A stretch of 64,000 nucleotides of DNA from CALMZY01 sp052033915 (GTDB lineage Bacteria > Verrucomicrobiota > Kiritimatiellia > CAIQIC01 > JAGNIJ01), in NCBI GenBank assembly GCA_052033915.1, contig JBPOJF010000009.1:1-64000 (forward strand), in the 5' to 3' direction. The notes beneath the pieces were generated by a model. That model saw only the letters and a program-made list of their open reading frames with translations. It did no database searches and was not told the DNA's origin. The translations under genes and the position numbers were made by a program. The number at the start of each line of letters is the position of its first letter. Position 1 is the first letter of the stretch. Below are positions 26,381-34,909 of the stretch, piece by piece.

Positions 26381-27061
26381 TTACGACGCCGCTTTCCGGC
26401 GCTGGTTGAGGACGAGCCGCACGACGTTCCGGATTTCGTGGATGTCGAAGGGTTTCCGGACGAACGCGACCGCTCCTTCCTCCCGTACGAGAAGAGCGGG
26501 GTCGCCGATGGACGGATCGCCCGAGAAGAACACCACGCTGGGCTTGGGGGAAAGCGTCTGCAGCTTCCGGCAGACATCGATGCCGTTCATGTCGGTCAGT
26601 TGGATATCCAGGAGGACAATATCGAAATGCCCGCTCTGGCACAGTTCGAGCGCGTAGCGGCCGTTGGACGCCTGCAACGTGGAGTGGCCTTCCTGGGCGA
26701 GGATTCGGGCCAGCATGGAGCACATGGCGCTGTTGTCGTCCACGATGAGGATGCTTGCCGGAACGGGGGTCTCGCCGGACGAAGTGGCGGCCGCCGCGGA
26801 CGCGCCGCCCACCTTGGCGTTGAGTTGGGTTTCGATGATCTCGTGGGCGCGGGCCGTATTTTCCAGCACCACGCGAACCAGTTCCTCCCGGGCCTCGTCG
26901 GTGCAGTCGGACTCCGCCAACTGGGCATTGCCCCGCATCACCGTCAGCAGGTTGTTCAGCTCATTGATCGCCGTATCAAACTGAACCTTGATGCCCTGCG
27001 CCTTGGCCAGGTCCTGCTGGAGATGCTCGACGATATTTTTCAGTTCGTTCAGACTGGGCAT
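26381..27061 (-). CDS. DHp-like helical domain fused to a receiver domain
   Basis: 226 residues. The N-terminal ~85 residues form two amphipathic helices with INELNNLLTVMRGNAQLAES, closely resembling the histidine-kinase dimerisation helix HDFNNLLTVI-G, but the phosphoacceptor His is Asn. No ATPase domain follows. Instead, after an Ala-rich linker there is a complete receiver domain: ILIVDDNSAM, IVLLDIQLTDMNG (phospho-acceptor Asp), VVFFSGD and a Lys in VRKPFD. It may therefore dimerise through a pseudo-DHp bundle and be phosphorylated on the receiver. No DNA-binding output. Directly downstream of tRNA-Leu on the same strand. Confidence 0.8.
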   Translation of the reverse strand: MPSLNELKNIVEHLQQDLAKAQGIKVQFDTAINELNNLLTVMRGNAQLAESDCTDEAREELVRVVLENTARAHEIIETQLNAKVGGASAAAATSSGETPVPASILIVDDNSAMCSMLARILAQEGHSTLQASNGRYALELCQSGHFDIVLLDIQLTDMNGIDVCRKLQTLSPKPSVVFFSGDPSIGDPALLVREEGAVAFVRKPFDIHEIRNVVRLVLNQRRKAAS

Positions 27062-27084
27062 GGCGCTCTTCTTCCCATTCGATT

Positions 27085-27168
27085 TGGTGCTCGGGGGGGG
27101 AGTCGAACCCCCACGCCTTGCGGCACATGCCCCTCAAACATGCGTGTCTGCCATTCCACCACCCGAGC
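27085..27168 (-). tRNA. tRNA-Leu (anticodon GAG)
   Basis: Minus strand. Acceptor stem GCTCGGG pairs with CCCGAGC, discriminator A and an encoded CCA. The anticodon stem CATGT/GCATG closes loop TTGAGGG, giving anticodon GAG. The long variable arm (TGCCGCAAGGCGT) is typical of Leu. T-arm GGGGG-TTCGACT-CCCCC. Located 23 bases upstream of the receiver gene. Confidence 0.95.
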
Positions 27169-27324
27169 CACCGATTGGGTAGGCAAGGCGTAACGTAACC
27201 GCAGACCCTGCCCGTGGCAAGTCCGGACATTTTGAGGAGTTGAACCCCGGAATATACGGAATACGTCGCTGAGCGCATATTTACAGTCTGGATTTCGCGT
27301 TCATTCCTGGTTCATTCTTCCCGC

Positions 27325-27942
27325 ATGAAACTGATCATCGCCACCCGCAACAAGCACAAGCTGGAAGAGATTCGCGCGATCTTTCATCAACCCTCGCTGG
27401 AATTCGTGTGCGCGCTGGATTATCCCGGCATTCCCGATGTGGCGGAGGACGGCGATACGTTCGAAGCGAACGCGATCAAGAAAGCGACGAGCCTGGCAAC
27501 GGCGACGGGGTTGTGGGCGCTGGCGGACGATTCCGGGTTGGAAGTGGACGCGCTGAACGGCGCGCCGGGCATCTATTCCGCGCGCTACGCGGGCGAGCCG
27601 GTGAGCCATCCGGCGAACAACCGCAAACTGCTGGCGGAACTCGGACAGGCGAAGAACCGCAAAGCCCGTTTCCGTTGCGTGATTGCGTTGTCGAGTCCGA
27701 GCGGAAAAGCCGGGACGGTGGACGGGAGATGCGAGGGTGTGATCGCGCATGAGGAACGGGGGAAGCAGGGGTTTGGGTATGATCCGCTGTTTGTTCCTGA
27801 GGGGTTTACAAAGACGTTTGCGGAGATGGATGCGGAGTCGAAGAACGCGATTTCACATCGCGGCCGCGCGCTGAAGAAAGCGATCGAATCGTGGGGCGCG
27901 ATGCTGGCGGAGAATCCGGCCGATTGGCCGCCCGGCCGATGA
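27325..27942 (+). CDS. rdgB: XTP/dITP diphosphatase (RdgB/HAM1 family)
   Basis: 205 residues, full length. It hydrolyses non-canonical purine nucleoside triphosphates (dITP, XTP) to monophosphates, keeping them out of DNA. Motifs are ATRNKHKLEEI near the N-terminus, DGDTFEANAIKKA, ADDSGLEVDALNGAPGIYSA, GFGYDPLF and ISHRGRALKKA. ATG 27325 has no strong Shine-Dalgarno. Monocistronic by appearance. Confidence 0.95.
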   Translation: MKLIIATRNKHKLEEIRAIFHQPSLEFVCALDYPGIPDVAEDGDTFEANAIKKATSLATATGLWALADDSGLEVDALNGAPGIYSARYAGEPVSHPANNRKLLAELGQAKNRKARFRCVIALSSPSGKAGTVDGRCEGVIAHEERGKQGFGYDPLFVPEGFTKTFAEMDAESKNAISHRGRALKKAIESWGAMLAENPADWPPGR

Positions 27943-28178
27943 GTGCCCGCAGAATATGCAGATAGACGCGGAGGGTTCCGCTGAGGACAGCGGACACTAC
28001 ACCCGTATTTTGGGGAGAAAGATTCCAATGCCAGGTCGCGGGCCGGGAGGAGGGCATATTTTCCGTAAGCTTTTCTGGACCTCTTAAACCTAAAGGTGTA
28101 CAGCACATATTGTTGGACTGAGTCCACAAGCCGGCCGAGATATGTCCTAATGATCTGTAGCCATTACGGAGGCGTACC

Positions 28179-30701
28179 ATGAGAGTGTCGCGAGTCGTTG
28201 CCGTCCTGTTCGCGCTGATGTTTGCGGTGAGCAGTTTTGCGCAGGTCGAAGGGTTTTATCGGTGTTCCGGAACGAGCATTCTGGATCCAAATGGGGAACC
28301 ATTCCTCATCAAGGGCAATGACCTGAGCCATTGGAACAACACGGAAGCGTATTCGCTGAGGCTCAATGCGGTGCACTCGCGCCACATCGGCTCGGACTCG
28401 AGCATCCGGACGCGCATCCGGGAGATCGTGGGCGAGGCGAATGCGGCGACGTTCTGGGATACCTTCACGGCCAACTTCCTGACGGAGGCGGACGTGGCGG
28501 GTTTTGCGGTCGAGGGGTTCAACACGATCCGTTTCTCCTTCAACTACCGGCTGCTTAGCCCGGCGGCGACGCCCGGCGTGTATAGCGCCGAGGGCTTTGC
28601 GGTGATGGACCAGGTGGTGGCGTGGTGCAAGACGAACAACATGGCCGTTGTTCTCGACATGCATGCTTGCCCGGGCGGCCAGTCGCACGACGGGCCGTCG
28701 GATCCGGAATGGACGTACTGGTATTACAGCAGCGCGATCACGAACTGGCTGGAGACCGGCGTGTCCTGTCTGTGGACGCTGGACACAAACTACTATGCGG
28801 CGACCGGCCGCACTCCTGCGTTCAACAAGCAGCGCATGGCGGATATCTGGCAGACGATCGCGAACCGCTACAAGGATGAGCCCGCGATCCTCGGTTACGA
28901 GCTGATGAACGAGCCGTGGCTGCCGTCCGGTGTGACCTCGAACGATCTCCGCGCGTTACTGATGCAGGTTACGGCGGCGATTCGCGCCGTGGACACGAAT
29001 CATATCATCATGGTCGAAGGCGACCGGTTCTCCGGTTCGCTTGCCGGTCTGGTGCCGCCGTGGGATTCCAACATGGCGTTGTGCTTCCACCGCTACTGGT
29101 GCTCGACGGCGCAATCCGCGATCCAGCCGTTTGTCGATGTGGCGAGCCAGTACAACGTGCCTCTGATCATGACGGAGAGCGGCGAGAATTCGAATCCGTG
29201 GTTGTACGAATTCGCGCGCTGCCTGGAATCCAACAACATCGGCTGGCTCATGTGGGGCTACAAGAAGGTGGCCAATATCGCGTCGGCCTTGTCGGCGCCG
29301 ATCACCCCGGACTACCAGTATGTTATCGACAACTTCCGGGACATGCCGATCGACGCGGCCCAGGCGATGAAAGGCCTGATGGAATGCGCGACGAACGTTC
29401 AGACGGCGCTCTGCGACTTTGATCCGGGGTGGTACGACGCGCTCTTGAGCCCGACCTTCAACGTGCAGGGTTACCCCTTCGTGACGCACACGTTGCCGTG
29501 CACGATCCACGGTGTGGAATACGATGTGGGCAACCAGGGCGTGGCATACTCCGACACGGATTACAAGAACGAGGGAAGCGGCTACTACAACAGCGGCTGG
29601 GTGTTCCGGAACGACGGTGTCGACATCTCCACGACCACCGAAGGCTGCGGTTACAAGGTCGCGTGGATAGCCAGCGGCGAGTGGTTGCGGTACACGGTCG
29701 ACGTCCCGGTCGGCGGCACCTACAATATCGTTGTTCGCACTGCCACTCCGAACGAGAACACCAAGCTCCAGTTGAAACTCGACGGCGCCGACCTGGGAAG
29801 CCTCATCGCCATCCCCAGGGGCACGGGCTACGAGGACTGGAAATCAACCACGCTCAGCGGCGTCACCATTCCTTCCGGCCGGCATGTCATCGAGGCGAAC
29901 ATGGTTGTCGGCGGATTCGATTTGGCCAGCATGACCTTCATCCTGACATCCGTTCCGACGGCCGCCGCGCCGACGTTCAGCCCGAACGGCGGGACGTACA
30001 CGAGCTCGGTCAGCGTGACGCTGTCGTCTGCGACGGCGGATACGACGATTTACTACACGACGGACGGGAGCCAGCCGACGCTGAGTTCCGCGTCGATCGC
30101 GAGCGGCGGTTCGATTGTACTTAGCTGGCCGTATGCGAACAGTATCCGGGGCTTTGCGGCGGCGTCGGGGTATCAGAACAGCGCGGTTTCAACCAGCGCA
30201 GTTTTCAGCGTGGTGGATGTGCCGCCGCTGCTCACGCTCCTGAACGGAGCGCTGACAGGCGCGGGCATCCAGCCGATATCCTGGTTGAATTGGAACGATA
30301 CACAGCACGATCCGGACACCGCCACGTATCGCAGCGGCCCGAACTCGTGGGTCTTCTTCGGCGATGGCGGAATCTATCAGGATATCACGAACGGGTTTAC
30401 CGTGGGCCAGACGATCACCTTCGGCGGGTACATGCGGCATAACAAATCGGACGCTCTTCGGAAGGGGCTCAAGAACGGCGTCATCCAGCTCGAGTTCCGC
30501 ACGGCGGCGGACGTGCTGATCAGTTTAGCGACGACGGCGCAGATCAATAAGAGCAGCGCGAGGGACATCTGGCTGAGCTTCCAGTCGACGGGGACGGTCC
30601 CCGCAGGGACGGCCAAGGTCCGGCTGGTCGTTCGCTGCAACAACGCCAATAGCGGCAGCGGCCGGTTCTTTGCCGACGATGTGTATGTGCAAGCGGAGTG
30701 A
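28179..30701 (+). CDS. Secreted GH5-family glycosidase with CBM6-like and chitobiase-like modules
   Basis: 840 residues with signal peptide (VVAVLFALMFAVSSFAQ). The GH5 TIM barrel covers about residues 25-400: FNTIRFSFNYR, VVLDMHACPGGQSHDG, YELMNEPW (acid/base Glu) and PLIMTESGEN (nucleophile Glu). A CBM6-like module follows (GVAYSDTDYKNEGSGYYN, WIASGEWLRYTVDVPVGGTY), then a chitobiase-type C-terminal repeat (PTFSPNGGTYTSSVSVTLSS then IYYTTDGSQPT). A final jelly roll ends GRFFADDVYVQAE. It likely hydrolyses a beta-linked plant or algal glycan outside the cell; specificity unknown. GGAGG precedes the ATG. The 27943-28178 leader has no gene; the only local symmetry is a short TGGAC/GTCCA hairpin near 28115. 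Confidence 0.88.
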   Translation: MRVSRVVAVLFALMFAVSSFAQVEGFYRCSGTSILDPNGEPFLIKGNDLSHWNNTEAYSLRLNAVHSRHIGSDSSIRTRIREIVGEANAATFWDTFTANFLTEADVAGFAVEGFNTIRFSFNYRLLSPAATPGVYSAEGFAVMDQVVAWCKTNNMAVVLDMHACPGGQSHDGPSDPEWTYWYYSSAITNWLETGVSCLWTLDTNYYAATGRTPAFNKQRMADIWQTIANRYKDEPAILGYELMNEPWLPSGVTSNDLRALLMQVTAAIRAVDTNHIIMVEGDRFSGSLAGLVPPWDSNMALCFHRYWCSTAQSAIQPFVDVASQYNVPLIMTESGENSNPWLYEFARCLESNNIGWLMWGYKKVANIASALSAPITPDYQYVIDNFRDMPIDAAQAMKGLMECATNVQTALCDFDPGWYDALLSPTFNVQGYPFVTHTLPCTIHGVEYDVGNQGVAYSDTDYKNEGSGYYNSGWVFRNDGVDISTTTEGCGYKVAWIASGEWLRYTVDVPVGGTYNIVVRTATPNENTKLQLKLDGADLGSLIAIPRGTGYEDWKSTTLSGVTIPSGRHVIEANMVVGGFDLASMTFILTSVPTAAAPTFSPNGGTYTSSVSVTLSSATADTTIYYTTDGSQPTLSSASIASGGSIVLSWPYANSIRGFAAASGYQNSAVSTSAVFSVVDVPPLLTLLNGALTGAGIQPISWLNWNDTQHDPDTATYRSGPNSWVFFGDGGIYQDITNGFTVGQTITFGGYMRHNKSDALRKGLKNGVIQLEFRTAADVLISLATTAQINKSSARDIWLSFQSTGTVPAGTAKVRLVVRCNNANSGSGRFFADDVYVQAE

Positions 30702-30795
30702 TGGAGGGTTGGAGTGGCGGAGATGATGGCGACCGCTGAACGAACTTTCTCTGCCCGGCATTCCAAGACTCCGGCGTTCCCGCGCCCCGTCGCGG

Positions 30796-31863
30796 CTACA
30801 TGTTCGGATGCTTCACGCCGCGGCGGAGCATCTGGCGCAACTTGCGGAGCGAATCGTCCTGGATCTGCTTGATGCGGGCGCGGGTGAGGGCGAGGATCTG
30901 GCCGGTTTCTTCCAGCGTGCGGCCTTCGATGAACCGCAGGCGCATGATGTATTTGGCCCGGGGCGGCAGGTGGTCCACCGCGGTCCAGATTTCCGATTTC
31001 TGGGCGGCGCCGGATGCCTCTTCCGCGTCCGTATCCTCGACGAGGTCGTAGAGGTTCGTGCCGTTTTCGCCGAACATGGCGTCGAGCGAAACCAGCGGGG
31101 CGGGGATGTTGTCCCACTGGTGGATGAACGGCCTGATCTTCGCGATCCGCTCCTCGGGCAGGCCGGTCAGTTTGATGAGGACGTCGTTTCCCGGCTCTTT
31201 GCCGTGCTCCTTGACCCATGCGTTGATGATTTCCTTGATGGTCACCATGTCGCGGGACAGGCGTATGCCGATGCTGCCGGACCGGACGTGATCGCGGAAG
31301 AAATTGCGCAGCCGGTTCTGGACGGCCTTCTGGGCGTAAACGTAAAAAGGCGTCCCGCGCGTGAAGTCGAATTTCCGGATGGCGTTGGACAGCGCCTTCG
31401 AGCCTTCCTGCAGGAAATCCGCCAGCCAGACCTGGCCGATCCAGAAATACGGCTTGATGCAACTGACGATCAATCGGCGGTTGGCGATGAACAACTCCTC
31501 TTCGGATGCTTCGATCTGGGAAATCATGCCGCGGGCGTTCGCGACGGCCTTTTGCCATTGCCGGACGTTCGTGAAGCGCTTTCGCGACAGCTTGCGGATC
31601 TGGTACGCGCACCAGTGCATTTCCTTGAACAGGTTGAGCGTGTTCTCCGGCGTGAGCAATTCGACCATGCCGCGCTCGACGAGGAACCGGCCGATCGCCT
31701 GTGCGCTGCGGTCGGACGGCATGTAGGTGCGTTTCTGCCGGACGACGGTGGGACGCCATGTGGACCGCCGGAATTCCGGCAATTCGATTTTCTTGAAAGG
31801 CAGGCTGTCCGCAAGCGACTTCAACTCGCGCTGGTATGCCTCAGATTTTTTTGACAGGGCCAA
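30796..31863 (-). CDS. Divergent sigma-70 family RNA polymerase sigma factor
   Basis: 355 residues. Region 2 is recognisable (EEELFIANRRLIVSCIKPYF, ADFLQEGSKALSNAIRKFDF). However, the usual WWIRQ of region 2.4 is replaced by FYVYAQKAVQNRLRNFF, so promoter melting or -10 recognition probably differs. A region-3-like segment and a region 4 (LPPRAKYIMRLRFIEGRTLE then ETGQILALTRARIKQIQDDS) follow. About 120 N-terminal residues have no obvious family match, with a basic segment FRRSTWRPTVVRQKRTYM. It is not RpoD itself; an alternative factor of the PVC type is the best reading. Confidence 0.8.
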   Translation of the reverse strand: MALSKKSEAYQRELKSLADSLPFKKIELPEFRRSTWRPTVVRQKRTYMPSDRSAQAIGRFLVERGMVELLTPENTLNLFKEMHWCAYQIRKLSRKRFTNVRQWQKAVANARGMISQIEASEEELFIANRRLIVSCIKPYFWIGQVWLADFLQEGSKALSNAIRKFDFTRGTPFYVYAQKAVQNRLRNFFRDHVRSGSIGIRLSRDMVTIKEIINAWVKEHGKEPGNDVLIKLTGLPEERIAKIRPFIHQWDNIPAPLVSLDAMFGENGTNLYDLVEDTDAEEASGAAQKSEIWTAVDHLPPRAKYIMRLRFIEGRTLEETGQILALTRARIKQIQDDSLRKLRQMLRRGVKHPNM

Positions 31864-31930
31864 CGTTTCTGCTCCTGTGCAAGCGATCTTCCTCCGGCCT
31901 CAGACCGGGCCGCTTCGAACCCTGCGCTCC

Positions 31931-32683
31931 TCAGAACGCATCTCCCTCTCGCCACCGTGCCGGCGCGCTGTGGAATGCAGGAATATCCAATCCTTTTCCG
32001 TCAAATACAATCCGTAAACTCGTTTTCTGTATTTTCCGCAAGGCGTCGGGATCACGGTCTATGTCGAAGGTCCATGCCGCCTCCCGGTCGGATTTCTGCG
32101 GCGCGTTTGTTTCCAGGATGAGGCCGGGCGTTTTCACACGAAGCGCGGCTTTGAATCCCTGCATCATATCCAAGAACAGCATGTCCGCGGGAGGTTCGGT
32201 CATCGCGGCGATTTCCGGCGGCAGATTTCCCGCGCCGCCCGCCTTCTGGGTGAAGACGTAGTTGCCGCTTGCGTCTTTGACGAGGGAGATGTCGCGGTTC
32301 GCCAGGAAGCCTGTTTTGGCGACGCCGGCCAGCGATTTGAACCCGATCAGCAGGCGGCGCGTTTTCCAGCCGTTCCGGGTTTCGGACCGGATCGACTGGA
32401 GGACCACGCCGTCCTTCTCGAATTCCTTGAAATCGTCCCGGATGTCCTGGTCCGTGAAATCAAACGGCATCGCGGTCCCGCCCGCATCGGACCCGAACAT
32501 GCCGTTCGCCATATCCTGCCACCGGGCAAGGTTTTGTTCGGACATGCTGTACGTGAGGTCGATCGTGCCCGAGCCGTCTTTCTCCAGGGTTAGCGTCTGA
32601 TCCACCTTGATACAGCCGGCCGATGCCAAAAGGAAAAACGCGCCGACGACGAACGCGATTCCGGCGGCGCGCTTTTTCACCAT
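31931..32683 (-). CDS. Lipoprotein of unknown function
   Basis: 250 residues from ATG 32683. A basic N-terminus (MVKKRAAG), a hydrophobic stretch and lipobox LASAGC give a lipoprotein. The first 60 mature residues (CIKVDQTLTLEKDGSGTIDL) resemble the LppM/DUF3153-type beta domain, in which an acidic/Gly loop follows a KVDQ-like strand. No catalytic motif. Transcribed towards the sigma gene; not obviously coupled to it. Confidence 0.7.
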   Translation of the reverse strand: MVKKRAAGIAFVVGAFFLLASAGCIKVDQTLTLEKDGSGTIDLTYSMSEQNLARWQDMANGMFGSDAGGTAMPFDFTDQDIRDDFKEFEKDGVVLQSIRSETRNGWKTRRLLIGFKSLAGVAKTGFLANRDISLVKDASGNYVFTQKAGGAGNLPPEIAAMTEPPADMLFLDMMQGFKAALRVKTPGLILETNAPQKSDREAAWTFDIDRDPDALRKIQKTSLRIVFDGKGLDIPAFHSAPARWREGDAF

Positions 32684-32764
32684 CTGTCCGCAAATCATGT
32701 TGCGCAAAACTCGCATGGATTGAAGGGCGTGTCAATATGCGGAGGAAAGGGAGGGCGCGTTGAA

Positions 32765-32795
32765 GGGGCGGAGTGTCGGGAATGCCGGGTCAGAG
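32765..32795. repeat. GGAGTGTCGG-type dispersed repeat
   Basis: GGCGGAGTGTCGGGAATGCC belongs to a second repeat family also visible at 30708-30775 and 44195-44230 (TTGGAGTGCCGGAGTGTCGG). It lies in the 32684-32831 gap, which holds no gene. Confidence 0.45.
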
Positions 32796-32831
32796 AGAAA
32801 GGGAAACGCCGGGCCGTCTTTTTCCGACCCA

Positions 32832-34697
32832 TCACTCCAGGACTCCGATGCTTCGTCGCGTCCCCGCCTCTTCCAGCGCGGCGCGCAGGGCGGGCAGGCC
32901 GTCAACGTGACCCAGCGCCCGCCGCATCATGGCGACGGCCGGCGCAATATGGCGGCGGAACGACTGCATACCGGAAATCCTTCCGAGCCGCACGTATGCG
33001 CCGATTGCCTGCGCGAGCCGCTCGATCGCGCCCCGCCAGAAGAGTTCGGCGGCAACAGGGTTGGTACTACGGACAACATAGTAGTCGAGCAGGTCTTTCT
33101 GCATCGTCTCCGAAAGCGAAACGTACGGGTCGCAGAGCAGCGAGGCCAGGTCGTACGCCGCCGCGCCGAACCGCATGCCTTGGAAGTCGATGAAGAAGGG
33201 CCGGTCGTGCCTGAGCAGGATATTGCTGGACTGCAAGTCTCTGTGAATCAACGTGTTACAATCCGCGAGCAGGTCGGAAGCAACGCGCGAGAGGTCGCGC
33301 AAGACCCCGGCGATTTGCCGGGACGGGAGGCGCAGTTCGTTCTTCAGGAACAGGTCCGCGAAAAGATCGCGTTCCCATTTGTAGAGCCGCGCGTCGAACG
33401 GCGGCATGAGCTTCCATCGCCGTGCCGCGGCGGCGCCTTTTTCGTGCAGGACGAGGACCGAATCGAGGACACGCTCGTACATTCCGCGGACCGCGTCCGG
33501 CGTCTTGCCCGCGACCCATTCCTGCAGGGAGAGGTCGCCGAGGTCTTCGAGGACGGCGAGTTGGTCTTTCGGCCGATCGAGCAGGACTCGCGGGACGGGC
33601 AGGCCGAGTCGGCGCAGGCGCCGGGTGTGTTCGCAGTACAGCGCGTTTTCCTCGCGCTTTAGGCTGTAGCGCATGAGGACGACAGACGGTTTCTTTTCTG
33701 AAACTCGCGTGAACGTTCGGTCCGAGCCGCGCGGGCGCATGGGGTAGGCCGTGGCGCGCAGCGGGTTCACGCCCGCGGCCGCCAGCGCATCCTGTTCGAC
33801 GCGTTCGAGCGCGAGGTCAGCGCGCAGGGCGATATACCCGACGTGACCGGAGACATCCGCGCCGCGGCCAACAATCGCATTTTCGATGACCGCGCCCGCC
33901 CGCAGGATTGCGCCGTCCCAGATGACGGAGTTCCGGATCCGGACGTTCCGCTCGCGGACCACGCCGCGGCCCATGGCGGCAAACGGGCCGCGCGTTGTTT
34001 GCAGCAGGCGGTGCGCGTCGAGATACTGCCGGGGCGAGCCGATATCGGCCCATGTGGCGCCGGGCGCGCAGATGCCCGCGACGCGCAGGCCGTTTTTCAT
34101 GGCTCGCTCGCAGGCGGGGATGATGTCGGCGAAGCCGCTTTCCGGAAGGAAGTCGAGAATGCGCGGGGAGACGAGCGTCACGCCGCAGAACGTGCAGGTT
34201 CCGGCCGCGCCGGGCCGCGCGCTGTGGAACGACGTGATCCAACCTTTGGACGTTTCGACCGTGCGCGGTCCAAGGGTTGGATGGAGCCATGCCGAGGCGA
34301 TGCAGCGGCGACGGGCGAATGCCCGGATCAAGGCATGGGGCTCCAGGTCGGCGACGATATCCGAATTCACGAGCCAGAAGGGTTGATCGGTGAGGAACCC
34401 TTCCGCGCGGCGGAGCGCGCCGCCGGTGCCGAGGATTTCCGGCTCGAACGAAAAGTTGATTTGGAGGTCGGGCCCTGCGAGCGAGCGGCCGAGCGCGAAA
34501 ATCTCGTCGGGATGATGATGCAGGTTGATCACGACCTGTTTCACGCCCCAGCGTTTCAACAGGCGCAGGACGCGCTCGAGAATCGGCACGCCCCACAGCG
34601 GCATCAGCGGCTTGGGCAGGTCGCGGCTGAGGGGCCGCATTCGCGTGCCGAATCCCGCGGCGAGCACGACGGCTTTTGTCGGGCGAGCGCTTCGCAT
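32832..34697 (-). CDS. Fused sugar-1-phosphate nucleotidyltransferase and sugar kinase (MurU-AmgK type)
   Basis: 621 residues. Residues 1-240 are a nucleotidyltransferase: VVLAAGFGTRMRPLSRDLPK (GxGTRxxPLT-type P-loop), NSDIVADL metal Asp, and GTGGALRRAEGF. A short left-handed beta-helix segment follows (RNVRIRNSVIWDGAILRAGA). From about residue 310 there is an aminoglycoside-phosphotransferase-fold kinase with GSDRTFTRV, IHRDLQSSNILL (catalytic HxD..N) and FFIDFQGMRFGAAAYDLASL. In Pseudomonas the separate enzymes AmgK and MurU phosphorylate MurNAc/GlcNAc at C1 and make UDP-MurNAc. One polypeptide doing both is my inference, supported by namZ at 47.2 kb. Both active sites look intact. Confidence 0.8.
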   Translation of the reverse strand: MRSARPTKAVVLAAGFGTRMRPLSRDLPKPLMPLWGVPILERVLRLLKRWGVKQVVINLHHHPDEIFALGRSLAGPDLQINFSFEPEILGTGGALRRAEGFLTDQPFWLVNSDIVADLEPHALIRAFARRRCIASAWLHPTLGPRTVETSKGWITSFHSARPGAAGTCTFCGVTLVSPRILDFLPESGFADIIPACERAMKNGLRVAGICAPGATWADIGSPRQYLDAHRLLQTTRGPFAAMGRGVVRERNVRIRNSVIWDGAILRAGAVIENAIVGRGADVSGHVGYIALRADLALERVEQDALAAAGVNPLRATAYPMRPRGSDRTFTRVSEKKPSVVLMRYSLKREENALYCEHTRRLRRLGLPVPRVLLDRPKDQLAVLEDLGDLSLQEWVAGKTPDAVRGMYERVLDSVLVLHEKGAAAARRWKLMPPFDARLYKWERDLFADLFLKNELRLPSRQIAGVLRDLSRVASDLLADCNTLIHRDLQSSNILLRHDRPFFIDFQGMRFGAAAYDLASLLCDPYVSLSETMQKDLLDYYVVRSTNPVAAELFWRGAIERLAQAIGAYVRLGRISGMQSFRRHIAPAVAMMRRALGHVDGLPALRAALEEAGTRRSIGVLE

Positions 34698-34737
34698 GCC
34701 GACAGGTTAGCATCTTGCCGCGCCGGCGCAACGCGTG

Positions 34738-34761
34738 AAGAGTCCAAAGCTTTGGACTCTT
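34738..34761. promoter_or_regulatory. 24-base perfect palindrome at the leuA promoter
   Basis: The left arm is AAGAGTCCAAAG and the right arm its exact complement. It lies between the divergent nucleotidyltransferase/kinase gene and leuA and touches the -35 box, so it may be an operator. The AGTCCAA/TTGGACT core recurs as a looser hairpin at 42053-42077. Confidence 0.6.
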
Positions 34762-34787
34762 GACCTCTCGTTCCCGGCGGGTATAGT
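34760..34787 (+). promoter_or_regulatory. Sigma-70-like promoter of the leuA leader
   Basis: TTGACC (34760-34765) and TATAGT (34782-34787) are separated by 16 bases. The expected start of transcription, about 34794, would leave the leader-peptide ATG at 34796 almost leaderless. Confidence 0.6.
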
Positions 34788-34795
34788 TTCCCCCG

Positions 34796-34909
34796 ATGAA
34801 TTCGAGCCGTTCCATCGTCGCGCGCCGCGCCGCAGGACAGAAGTTCCTGCGGACACTCTTGCTCTCCCTTCGTGGCAACACCCGCGCGGCGGTGGGCGCG
34901 AGGTGTTGA
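34796..34909 (+). CDS. Leucine-rich leader peptide of the leuA attenuator
   Basis: A 37-residue frame, MNSSRSIVARR then AAGQKFLRTLLLSLRGN, ending VGARC. Five Leu codons (CTG, CTC, TTG, CTC, CTT) fall within eight codons (18-25), the classical sensor of charged tRNA-Leu. The frame stops 27 bases before the terminator stem. There is no Shine-Dalgarno; translation may start on a leaderless transcript. It has no protein function of its own. Confidence 0.7.
   Translation: MNSSRSIVARRAAGQKFLRTLLLSLRGNTRAAVGARC

Noticed and set aside
28024..28060. TCCAATGCC near 28024 as a paired-palindrome copy
   Set aside because: Only one half-site; no partner at the 31-base register.
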